Below the pieces are notes generated by a model. That model did not search any database. It was not told the DNA's origin and saw only the letters and a program-made list of their open reading frames with translations. The translations under genes and the position numbers were made by a program. A DNA stretch of 64,000 nt, taken from positions 1 through 64,000 of the forward strand of contig PQAO01000007.1 in the NCBI GenBank assembly GCA_003104995.1, written 5' to 3'. The DNA comes from Dehalococcoidia bacterium. GTDB lineage: Bacteria > Chloroflexota > Dehalococcoidia > Tepidiformales > Tepidiformaceae. Positions 1-8,546 of this stretch are shown piece by piece (positions within the stretch are counted from its first letter, which is position 1; each line of letters starts with the position of its first letter).

Positions 1-1425
1 CCTGTTGAGGCCGTCGCTTCCGTGGAGCCCGCCGCGGAAGAGCCCGTACTCGATGGCGACGACGACGACCCATGGGCGGAGTTCGTCAGTGGTGAACCAG
101 AAACGGACACGCTGCCTTCAGCCGCTGCTTCGCTCGCCGGCAGTTGGGCGGCGACGGCTCCCGCATGGACGCCGCCCGCATCACCCTCCGCCGAGCACGA
201 CGAGGATATGTGGGGCGACATCGCCGCGCAGACTGAGGAAGCCGCGTTCGGCGCCGAGGACGGCCCGGGAATTGACCTTGCGGCGAGCCTGGAAAGCCAG
301 ATGGCCGAACGGCCTATCGAGGCTCCCCGTGACTGGGAGAGCGCCGGGATCCGGCCCGCGCGGCCCGACTACGACGACGAGCAGGGCGCGTTCGAGCCGG
401 AGGAAGCTGACGAGGATGTCATTCTCCGGGCGTTCGAACGGCACGCCGCGACGCCCGACCCGGAGGCCCAACCAGACCCGGCGGCGGCACGAGAGACCGA
501 GGAAGCACTCGCCGCGCTGTTTGGCCAGAACGCGGCGCAGATCGTCGATGAGTCCGGCGCGGAAACGGAGCCGCAGTCCTTCATGCGGCTGAGTGGGTTC
601 GCGCCGCAACGCGAGTCGTTCGACGGTAACTGGGCGCCTGAACAGGAAGTCCAGGAAGTTCTCGCGCACGACCGCGCGCCCTACGGCGGCAGCGACGGCG
701 CCGGTTTCCTGCCTCCACCGTGGGCGGCCGAGGAGTTCGGCGCCGAAGGCGAGGGCGCTCCGGTGCGCCAGGGCTCGAAGACCAAGACCTGGATCCGGGA
801 GCTGGTGGAGACGGGCCTCCTGGCCCTGCTTGTGTTCCTCTCGGTGCGAGCCAGCTTCCAGAACTTCAAGGTCGACGGGAGTTCGATGTATCCGACTCTC
901 GAGGACGGGCAGTTCCTCATCGTGAACAAGCTGGTCTACTCGGAAGTGGACGTGGAGAAGCTCGGGAAATTCATCCCCTTCGTGGATGCGGGCGACGACC
1001 CGAAGCGGAACGTGTTCCACGGGCCGCAGCGCGGTGACATCGTCGTACTCCAGGACCCGCGAAAGCCGGAGACGGACCTGATCAAGCGCGTTATCGGGCT
1101 GCCAGGCGAGACGGTGGAGATCGTGGGTGGCAAGGTGTACATCAACGACCTGCAGCTTGAGGAGCCCTACATCACCTCACCGTGGAACGATACGAAGCCC
1201 AAGATCCTGATTCCCGACGGCGAGTATTACGTACTGGGCGACAACCGGGACAACAGCCTGGATAGCCGGAGCTCACAGGTGGGGCTCGTGCCGGCGGACC
1301 TCATCATCGGCAAGGCGATGCTCTCATACTGGCCGCGCGACAAGTTCGGGCTGGCGCCAAACGAGGGAGGCTCTCTCGGCGATCAGAAACCGGTGCTGAC
1401 GACAAAGCGGATTGGCGAAGACTGA
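1..1425 (+). CDS. lepB: Signal peptidase I with long acidic N-terminal extension; 5' end may be truncated by the window edge
   Basis: Motifs GSSMYPTL, RGDIVVLQDP, DLIKRVIGLPGE and GDNRDNSLDSR are typical S26 signal peptidase I. Frame is open to base 1; the ORF track starts at GTG 22. Confidence 0.93.
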   Translation, partial: PVEAVASVEPAAEEPVLDGDDDDPWAEFVSGEPETDTLPSAAASLAGSWAATAPAWTPPASPSAEHDEDMWGDIAAQTEEAAFGAEDGPGIDLAASLESQMAERPIEAPRDWESAGIRPARPDYDDEQGAFEPEEADEDVILRAFERHAATPDPEAQPDPAAARETEEALAALFGQNAAQIVDESGAETEPQSFMRLSGFAPQRESFDGNWAPEQEVQEVLAHDRAPYGGSDGAGFLPPPWAAEEFGAEGEGAPVRQGSKTKTWIRELVETGLLALLVFLSVRASFQNFKVDGSSMYPTLEDGQFLIVNKLVYSEVDVEKLGKFIPFVDAGDDPKRNVFHGPQRGDIVVLQDPRKPETDLIKRVIGLPGETVEIVGGKVYINDLQLEEPYITSPWNDTKPKILIPDGEYYVLGDNRDNSLDSRSSQVGLVPADLIIGKAMLSYWPRDKFGLAPNEGGSLGDQKPVLTTKRIGED

Positions 1426-1451
1426 GCGAAGCCACCAAACCGATGAACAAC

Positions 1452-1480
1452 GAGCCCCTCTCCGAGGGGCTCTCGTTTTT
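1452..1480 (+). terminator. Rho-independent terminator after lepB
   Basis: GAGCCCCTC-TCC-GAGGGGCTC perfect 9-bp stem followed by TCGTTTTT. Confidence 0.9.
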
Positions 1481-1512
1481 CGGACAGGTGGACTGGGGTA
1501 CGCTCGGGTGCG

Positions 1513-2073
1513 ATGAGCACAGGATATGAAGCACAACTCGAAGAGCGAGGGGCCATCCTTCGCGGGCACTTCCAGTTCGCCAGCGGCCGCCACGGCGACA
1601 TCTACGTCGAGAAGTTCCGCATCCTCCAGTGGCCGGACATCACGGGCGAACTTTGCCGCGGCATCGCGGACCATTTTCGCGGACAGCCGAACCTGGTGGC
1701 GGGGCCGACAACGGGCGGGGTGATCCTTTCTTACGAAACGGCTCGGCACCTCGGGCTGCGGAGCATCATCGCCGAGCGTACGGCAGAAAACTCGGACCAG
1801 CGCGAGTTCAAGCGGGGCTTCGAGATCGGTCCCGGCGATCGGGTGCTGGTGGTGGACGACGTGCTCACGACCGGTGGGAGTATCCGCGAGGTGCTTGCCG
1901 CCGTTCGCGCGCGAGGGGCGGAGGTCGTGGGCGTCGGCGTGCTGGTCGACCGCACATCAGGGAAGGTGGACTTTGGGGTGCCGTTCTTCGCGTGCATCTC
2001 GCTCGAAATCGCCTCGTGGGCGCCCGAGGAATGCCCTCTCTGCAAGACAGGCGTCCCACTCGTCATCACCTGA
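1513..2073 (+). CDS. pyrE: Orotate phosphoribosyltransferase
   Basis: FASGRHGDIYVEKF, AGPTTGGVIL and VLVVDDVLTTGGSIRE PRPP motif. Confidence 0.95.
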   Translation: MSTGYEAQLEERGAILRGHFQFASGRHGDIYVEKFRILQWPDITGELCRGIADHFRGQPNLVAGPTTGGVILSYETARHLGLRSIIAERTAENSDQREFKRGFEIGPGDRVLVVDDVLTTGGSIREVLAAVRARGAEVVGVGVLVDRTSGKVDFGVPFFACISLEIASWAPEECPLCKTGVPLVIT

Positions 2074-2140
2074 GTAATTTGCGCCGGTGCGGCGGTGGTC
2101 TTCACCGGAGCGCATTGCAGGGTGGCGTACAATCCGCGCT

Positions 2141-2647
2141 ATGCGTTACGTGCGGCAGGCCGGGAGTGACCCTTCGTTCTTGTTGAAGGCGCTGGGCGAG
2201 GCTGCTGGCGAGTTGCACCGGGCATTTTTCGGTATACATGAACGTCAACTGCAGCGCGAGGCCGACGGGGTGGACGAGGGCTGGAGTCTGCTCGCCATCC
2301 CCTTCCACCTGCGCGAAGTCGAGCGGGGAGTCCAGGGCCAACTGGAACTGGTGCTCCACGCCCGGGAGCCGGAGATCCGGCATGTCGACCTGGACGACAT
2401 CCCCTTCCGGGAGGACTACTACGAAGAGGACGTGGAAGAACTGCTGGAGGAGTTCCACTACCTCCGGCGGCGCACCACTTACCTGCTCTGGGACATCGAT
2501 GAGCGCGACTGGCAGCGCGGAGGGCTGCACCCTTACCAGGGGCGGCTCACGGTGCTCGACCTGGTGCGAGAAGCGTACCGGCACGACCTGGAGCACCTCT
2601 GGCAGGCGCGACGGATGATCGATCAGCTGGCCGGCGCCGTCCGTTGA
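2141..2647 (+). CDS. DinB-like helical-bundle protein
   Basis: ATG at 2141 inside the longer ORF track entry. DinB-style sequence (IPFHLREVERGV..., YRHDLEHLWQARRMIDQL). TACAAT 13 nt upstream. Confidence 0.6.
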   Translation: MRYVRQAGSDPSFLLKALGEAAGELHRAFFGIHERQLQREADGVDEGWSLLAIPFHLREVERGVQGQLELVLHAREPEIRHVDLDDIPFREDYYEEDVEELLEEFHYLRRRTTYLLWDIDERDWQRGGLHPYQGRLTVLDLVREAYRHDLEHLWQARRMIDQLAGAVR

Positions 2648-3846
2648 TGCCGTCATTCCGGGTAGTGCCGGCTGGAGCGGGGCAGTCTGCCGCCGACCCG
2701 CAGACGCCACAAGTCGCATACTTCGAGGGCGAACGCGAACTGTTGCAGGTGGCAACGAGCGCCGTGGGCCTCGGGCTGGACCTCACCGGCCAGGCGGTAC
2801 GGATCGTCGCGAGCCGGCAGGAACTCGAAGCCCTGGCGGGGGCACTGGAGGCAGCCGGTTCGCGGCACGGAACTCCGTTACGGCGGTTCCTGGAGCCCAT
2901 CACCGAGTGGCGGCTGCGGACCAGGACGTTGCCGCTCGACCGGCCGATCGTAATGGGAATCCTGAACCTGACCGACGATTCGTTTTCGGGTGATGGCGTG
3001 GGGCAGGATGTGGCCGGGGCCATGGATAGAGCGGAAGCACTACGCGCAGCCGGGGCTGACATCATCGACCTGGGCGCCGAAAGCGCGAGGGCGGACCGGC
3101 CGGTGATGGACGAGCGCCAGGAGGCGGAGCTCGTTGGGCGCGTGGTCGAACAATTGACCGCTGAAGGCCACGCTGTCTCGATCGACACGTACAAGGGCAC
3201 GGTCGCGCGGGCGGCACTCCAGGCCGGTGCGGAGATCGTGAACGACATCAGCGGGCTGACGCTTGGGGTGGCCGCGGCGCAAGAAGCGGCCGGGGCGGGG
3301 GCGGGATACGTGCTGAACTACAGCTACTCGGTACCCAAGCGGCGGCCCGATGTTCCCCCGGTGTACGTGGATGTGGTCTCCGAGACGGTCGCGTGGATGG
3401 AGACGCAGCTGGCCGAGCTGGCACGGACCGGGCTCGGGCGGCGGCACATTGCCATCGACCCGGGCATCGCGTTTGGGAAGAGCCACGACGAGGACATCCA
3501 GGTATTGCGGCGCATCGGTGAGCTGCGGACTTTCGGGCAGCCTGTAATGCTCGCGCATTCGCGCAAGAACTTCATCGGGAGCATCAACAGGCTGCCGCCA
3601 GCGGAGCGCGACCTGGAGACACACGCCGTGAGTGCGCTCGCGTTCGCCCAGGGCGTGCGGATTTTCCGTGTGCACGACCCCGAGGGTGCACGCCGGGCAT
3701 TGGAGACGGCCGCTGCGATTGTGGCGGGGCAGGCGGGGGACTTCGGACCGGACCAGGGCTCGTGGCCGTGGCGCGCGGGCGCGACGGCAGCCCACATGAC
3801 GCAGGCTGAACCGGACAGGGCCGCGCCAGAGGGTCAGCGCTGGTAG
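2644..3846 (+). CDS. folP: Dihydropteroate synthase with extra N-terminal ~90 aa
   Basis: PIVMGILNLTDDSFSGDG, GADIIDLGAESAR and SIDTYKGTVARAAL DHPS motifs. Confidence 0.88.
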   Translation: MMPSFRVVPAGAGQSAADPQTPQVAYFEGERELLQVATSAVGLGLDLTGQAVRIVASRQELEALAGALEAAGSRHGTPLRRFLEPITEWRLRTRTLPLDRPIVMGILNLTDDSFSGDGVGQDVAGAMDRAEALRAAGADIIDLGAESARADRPVMDERQEAELVGRVVEQLTAEGHAVSIDTYKGTVARAALQAGAEIVNDISGLTLGVAAAQEAAGAGAGYVLNYSYSVPKRRPDVPPVYVDVVSETVAWMETQLAELARTGLGRRHIAIDPGIAFGKSHDEDIQVLRRIGELRTFGQPVMLAHSRKNFIGSINRLPPAERDLETHAVSALAFAQGVRIFRVHDPEGARRALETAAAIVAGQAGDFGPDQGSWPWRAGATAAHMTQAEPDRAAPEGQRW

Positions 3847-4535
3847 CTCTCGGGGATTGGCGGATAGGTACCGACCCCCTCGATATACCAGGACGCTGCC
3901 GACCCGCTGGCATCCGTCGTGAGCGTCCCCTGCGTGGCGCCGTCGCGGCTGATGATCCACAGCTCGGGATGCGTGCGGGCCCAGTAGCGGAGCAGTATCC
4001 ACTGCCCATCGGGTGACCAGGTGACGGGGCTGGGGCCGCCGTAGTCCCGGGTGTCGAACTCTGTGATGGTGGTACGAGTGCCGTCCTTGAGGATGACGAT
4101 GCGACCGTCATATTCGGCGAAGACTTCTTCACCTGAAGGCGAAACGAGCCCCGTTTCGACGGGCTTTGGACTGGTCGGCTGGGCACCGAGGTCGCGGATG
4201 GCACGCGTCTGTGTATTGAGTTCGAAGAGCACCGGGCCGCGAGAGTCGTATCTCGTGAAGAGGATCGTGGTGTCATCCACGAAGTAGATTTCCGAGGGGT
4301 AGTCGTTCCGCGAGAGGCAATAGACCTCTTCGATGCCCGCTCCCGATGCGACCGCGCGGAGGATGCACTGCTTTTCATCAAGGAAGATGATGCTGCCCGG
4401 GATGGCCAGGTTCGGGTCATCGCGGAGGGACGGGGGGGAAGGGTCGTGGCGGCCATAGTTGGCGACAACGATCACGGTGATGACCAGGAGAGCTAGCCCG
4501 GCGATGACCGCGGCGACGTAGAGGCGAGTCCTCAT
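3834..4535 (-). CDS. Membrane-anchored TolB/WD40-like beta-propeller fragment protein
   Basis: N-terminal TM then SPDGQWILLRYWART and similar propeller-like segments. Confidence 0.5.
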   Translation of the reverse strand: MRTRLYVAAVIAGLALLVITVIVVANYGRHDPSPPSLRDDPNLAIPGSIIFLDEKQCILRAVASGAGIEEVYCLSRNDYPSEIYFVDDTTILFTRYDSRGPVLFELNTQTRAIRDLGAQPTSPKPVETGLVSPSGEEVFAEYDGRIVILKDGTRTTITEFDTRDYGGPSPVTWSPDGQWILLRYWARTHPELWIISRDGATQGTLTTDASGSAASWYIEGVGTYPPIPESYQR

Positions 4536-5506
4536 CGGAGCCTCCGGATGTGCTCGGCGGAGCGCAGGCGAGCGAGCAAGAGGACGCCGGCGATGAGGGC
4601 GCCGCCGCTGATCATGAGGGCGACGGGTGCGCCGAGACTCTCTTCGAAGTGTTCGAAGATGAAGGTGACCAGGCCGACGAAGCTTGCGATCACGCCGACT
4701 GCCAGGAGCGTGAAGGAGGCGCGCACGACACCCATGGCGATGAGCGCTCCGCCGACTGCAAAGACGAGGAGTTCGAAAACCATGCCGTTATCGGTGAAAC
4801 CGGCTTCGTAGGGGCCCACAGCACAGAGCACGGCGAAGACCAATCTGCCGGAGAAGCGCGGGCGCATCATCCGCGCCTCGGTGAGTGCGAGCCCGGCGGC
4901 GCCGAAGCCGAAGATCAACATGCCGGCAAGAACCTGGCTGAACTCGTCGGGCCAGTTGCCCACCGCCTGGCCCAGGGCGAAGAGCGCGGCGCCGAGAGCG
5001 AGGACCTGTGGATGCGCGGGGCTAACCACCCAGAGGATGAGCCCGAGCCCGGCAGCCGCGCTCATCACCGTGAGCAGTCCATCGGCGTTATCCTCGATGC
5101 CAATGCCGGCCGGCTCGTATTCGTTCAGAAAGATAGCCACAAAGCCCGCGAAGAGCCCGACGGCGACGAACCAGGCCAGCTGGCCGGCGCGGTTGAGGCC
5201 GGGCTCATCGTTGGCGTGGAGGGCCGCCCCGAGGGCGAGGGCGAGGAGCGTGGGCACGCCGATGGCCATCACGCGGGCCCACGAATCGAGGTCGGGCCAT
5301 CGCTGTTCGATGAGCGCGAAGACGCCGACCGAAACGACCACAACACCGAGGTAGAGGAGCGCTTCGATGGCTCCGGGACGCTCCCCGGAAGGTTGCGCCG
5401 AACCCGCGTGGTGCTGCCGTTCGAAGGCGCGGATCCGCTGAGCATCAGAGTCGTGAATGACTCCCGCTTCGAGCCACAGTTCGAGGTGCTCCTCAACATC
5501 GGGCAT
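4532..5506 (-). CDS. DUF2157-like polytopic membrane protein
   Basis: Start reassigned to ATG 5506 (MPDVEEHLELWLEAGVIHDSDAQRIRAFE); multiple TM segments; ATGA overlap with the downstream gene. Confidence 0.65.
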   Translation of the reverse strand: MPDVEEHLELWLEAGVIHDSDAQRIRAFERQHHAGSAQPSGERPGAIEALLYLGVVVVSVGVFALIEQRWPDLDSWARVMAIGVPTLLALALGAALHANDEPGLNRAGQLAWFVAVGLFAGFVAIFLNEYEPAGIGIEDNADGLLTVMSAAAGLGLILWVVSPAHPQVLALGAALFALGQAVGNWPDEFSQVLAGMLIFGFGAAGLALTEARMMRPRFSGRLVFAVLCAVGPYEAGFTDNGMVFELLVFAVGGALIAMGVVRASFTLLAVGVIASFVGLVTFIFEHFEESLGAPVALMISGGALIAGVLLLARLRSAEHIRRLR

Positions 5507-5660
5507 GCGCACACGGTAGCCGCGGGGGCATCGTGGAACAAGGACGAGTGGGCCTGACCGGAATACCTGTTCGGGGCTCGATTCTCCGTTGGCGAGGAGG
5601 GGGTGCAGACCGCACCGGGCTTTCGCGGACGCGGCGTCCCCTCGATGATTCGGATGGCCT

Positions 5661-6923
5661 TTGAGCCTACAGCACCTCTCACCGGAGCCGCCCGTGTCCC
5701 GTCCGCTGGAAGACGTCCGCATTCTCGACCTGACCTGGGTGCTCGCCGGGCCGTTCGCCTCGATGATCCTCTGCGACCTTGGGGCGGAGGTCATCAAGGT
5801 CGAACGCCCGCCGTTCGGGGACATCTCCCGGACGACGGGGCCGTACCAGAACGGCTGGAGCGGCTACTTCTTTTCGATTAACCGGGGGAAGAGGAGCGTG
5901 GCAATCGACCTGCAGTCGGCCGAGGGGAAGGAACTATTCCTTCGGCTGGTCGAGCACGCGGACGTGGTCATGGAGAACTTCACACCAGGGACGCTGGACA
6001 GGCTGGGGATCGGGTACGAGGCGCTGGCCACGCGGAACCCGAGGGTCATCCTGGCCAGCATTTCCGGCTACGGGCAGAGTGGCCCGTACAGCCAGCGCCC
6101 GGCGCTCGACATCGTCGTACAGGCGATGGGCGGCGTTATGTCGATCACGGGCGAACCCGGGGGCAACCCCATTCGGCCGGGCGCGTCCTACGGCGACCTC
6201 GCGGCGGGGATGTTCGCAGTGATCGGCGTGCTCTCGGCGCTGCACGAGCGCGAGGGAAGCGGTCAGGGGCAGGCGGTCGACATCAGCATGCTCGACACGC
6301 AGGTGACGGTGATGGAGAACGCGATCATGCGGTACTTCGTGACCGGGGAGGTGCCAGGGCCGCTCGGGACCCGGCACCCGAGCGCCACGCCATTCCAGGC
6401 GTTCCCGACCGCTGACGGGCACATCGTGATCGCGCTGGGGTTCGGCGAGGAGAACCAGTGGAGCCTGCTCTGCGCGATCCTGGGTGTGCCGGAGATCATC
6501 GAGGATGAGCGTTTTGAGACGGGGCCGAAGCGGACGCGGAACCACGCTCAGCTCGAGCCGATCCTGGCGAAGGCGTTTCAACAGCGGACAACGGCGGAGT
6601 GGTACGCGGACCTGCTGGCGGTGGGCATCCCGTGTGGGCCGGTGAACACGGTGGCCGAAGTCGTGGACGATGAGCACATTCGCGCCCGCCGGATGATCCA
6701 GGAAGTCACGCACCCGGTCGCGGGGACCATACCGATCGCGAACACGCCGGTGCGCATGTCGCGGAGCGATTCGGGCATCAAGGGGCCGCCGCCGAGCCTT
6801 GGCGAGGACACACTGGACGTGTTCGGCACGTTGCTTGGGCTGACGGCCGAGGAAGTCGCGGCGCTCGAGGGGAAGGGAATCGTCGCGACCCGGGGTGGGC
6901 CGGACATCTCGAGGATCACGTAG
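5661..6923 (+). CDS. CaiB/BaiF family class III CoA-transferase (alternative start GTG 5694)
   Basis: RPLEDVRILDLTWVLAGPFASMILCDLGAEVIKVE; NRGKRSVAIDL. Confidence 0.92.
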   Translation: MSLQHLSPEPPVSRPLEDVRILDLTWVLAGPFASMILCDLGAEVIKVERPPFGDISRTTGPYQNGWSGYFFSINRGKRSVAIDLQSAEGKELFLRLVEHADVVMENFTPGTLDRLGIGYEALATRNPRVILASISGYGQSGPYSQRPALDIVVQAMGGVMSITGEPGGNPIRPGASYGDLAAGMFAVIGVLSALHEREGSGQGQAVDISMLDTQVTVMENAIMRYFVTGEVPGPLGTRHPSATPFQAFPTADGHIVIALGFGEENQWSLLCAILGVPEIIEDERFETGPKRTRNHAQLEPILAKAFQQRTTAEWYADLLAVGIPCGPVNTVAEVVDDEHIRARRMIQEVTHPVAGTIPIANTPVRMSRSDSGIKGPPPSLGEDTLDVFGTLLGLTAEEVAALEGKGIVATRGGPDISRIT

Positions 6924-7626
6924 CCGGCGGGCGATACAGCCTGTGCTGTTCGATGTAGCGGCGAACGCCGAACGAGACGGGAAGCTCGCCGAGGCCGACG
7001 GCGGCACTCTCGCGCACGAGGGTGGACGAGAGGGAGGCGGGATAGGCGTGGATCTCGCGGACGAGGATCCGGCCGGCAAACCGGCCCGCGTTGGCTCGCA
7101 CCCACGCGTCGACCTCGGTGACACGGTGGTCCCCCCGGTTGGCGGCGATGACGCGATGCCGCTCGAAGAAGGGCGCGAGTTCGCGCTCCATGTCGTCGTA
7201 GTAGCGCGGGTCGAAAAGGCGTTCGAGAGTATCGAAACCGACGATGGCATCGACACCGACATCGCTGAACGCGGCCGAGAGGGCACTTGCCTGGTCGATG
7301 ATGCGGGCGGCATTAGCGGCGAGGACGGCGAGTTCGGGCCGTTCGCCATGGAGTTCGAGAAGCATGGCGACCCGGTCGAGGAGGCTGGCGCCAAAGACAT
7401 CCTTGGCGACGTTCCGCGTGGTCAGCATGGCGGCGACGTGTTCGACGCCATCAACTTCGAGCGCGGTTTCGAGCAGGTGCACGTGCGCGAGCGTGGGGGG
7501 GTTGTAGGCAGAGGGAAGGAAAGCAAGGCGTCCCCGGAACGGGCCGCCAGGATCGAACCGCGCGACCGCGGGAGTCCGGGTGGCGTCAAGTTCCGAAAGG
7601 AGGTTGTCCAGTCCGGGGTCGGTCAT
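6916..7626 (-). CDS. Nicotinate-nucleotide adenylyltransferase-like (cytidylyltransferase fold) protein
   Basis: LAFLPSAYNPPTLAHVHLLETA and SSTLVRE nucleotidyltransferase motifs; start reassigned to ATG 7626. Confidence 0.7.
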   Translation of the reverse strand: MTDPGLDNLLSELDATRTPAVARFDPGGPFRGRLAFLPSAYNPPTLAHVHLLETALEVDGVEHVAAMLTTRNVAKDVFGASLLDRVAMLLELHGERPELAVLAANAARIIDQASALSAAFSDVGVDAIVGFDTLERLFDPRYYDDMERELAPFFERHRVIAANRGDHRVTEVDAWVRANAGRFAGRILVREIHAYPASLSSTLVRESAAVGLGELPVSFGVRRYIEQHRLYRPPAT

Positions 7627-7646
7627 GTGAACGATCGTAGCGCGAG

Positions 7647-7844
7647 TCAGGCCGAATGGCGCTCCCGGCGGATGTTCCAGTCGACTCGGCAGATGTCGTC
7701 GGGTGAGAGCCATTCGCTCATAATCCGGCGGCAGAGGTGGGTGCTCGCGTTGACGTTGTGGGTAACGAGGGTCCAGCGAGACTCGGGCGCGGTGAGCACG
7801 GCGTGGAGTCGGCGAGAGGCCGGGTCATAGAAGATGCCGGTCAT
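7647..7844 (-). CDS. Short 65-aa hypothetical protein
   Basis: Strong SD on minus strand (GGAGGGGACCC-ATG); 20 bp upstream of the next minus-strand gene. Confidence 0.6.
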   Translation of the reverse strand: MTGIFYDPASRRLHAVLTAPESRWTLVTHNVNASTHLCRRIMSEWLSPDDICRVDWNIRRERHSA

Positions 7845-8123
7845 GGGTCCCCTCCAAAGTGGTCTCGCCTGTATTATCGGCTATAGATCGATAGACTCCA
7901 TAGATGGGTGGAACCCCTATACCATTCTCTAACGTGGCCTTTACGGACGGGATGACAGGCGGGTGATCCCAGCGGGGCGTTTCGATCCCAATGCGGCGGG
8001 GCCCGGGACGGGGGATGACTTGGACTGTCGATGAAGTTACGGCGAGGCATGACCCCCGGCGGCAGGTTGCGGTGACGGGCCGGCTCGGCCACGCTGGAAC
8101 GAGCCCACCCCGGAGCAGACTCG

Positions 8124-8539
8124 TGCCGCTGACCCCACAAGAACTGGACACGTTCCTTTCTGAGCCCCACATCGCCGTGGTTGCCACGGCCGGCCCCACA
8201 GGCAAGCCCCACGCGATGCCGGTCTGGTACGCATGGCGCGCCGGCAAGGTGCTGTTCCACACGGGCGCGGATTCGAAGAAGATGCGGAACCTGCGCGCGA
8301 ACCCGCGGGTCAGCGTGGTGGTCGATAGCAAGGTGGCGCCGTACAAGGTCGTGGTCATCGAAGGACGGGCGCGCGAAGGTGCTGGCGATGGGGCCCTTGC
8401 GACGGAGATAGCGATCCATTACCTCGGTGAGCAGTTCGGATCGCGTTACGTTGAGCAGTCGGGCGGGCCGGGCACGCTGGTCACGGTCGAACCGGACAAG
8501 ATCATTTCCTGGGACTACGCCCGGGAATCGAACCCCTGA
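8124..8539 (+). CDS. Pyridoxamine 5'-phosphate oxidase-fold (possibly F420-dependent) protein
   Basis: VAVVATAGPTGKPHAMPVWYAW...SKKMRNLRANPRVSVVVD. GTG start inferred; longest ORF starts at 7991. Confidence 0.8.
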
Positions 8540-8546
8540 CCACCAA

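Noticed and set aside
4550-5557. 335-aa plus-strand ORF opposite the DUF2157-like gene
   Set aside because: Glu/Gly/His-rich antisense frame; the minus frame has clear TM pattern.
8515-8546. tRNA T-arm-like string on the minus strand (GGTGGTCAGGGGTTCGATTCCCGGG...CCA)
   Set aside because: Only three T-stem pairs form, and no complementary acceptor strand (ACTACGC) lies ~75 nt upstream. It overlaps the PNPOx stop region. Could be a remnant, but not a supportable tRNA.
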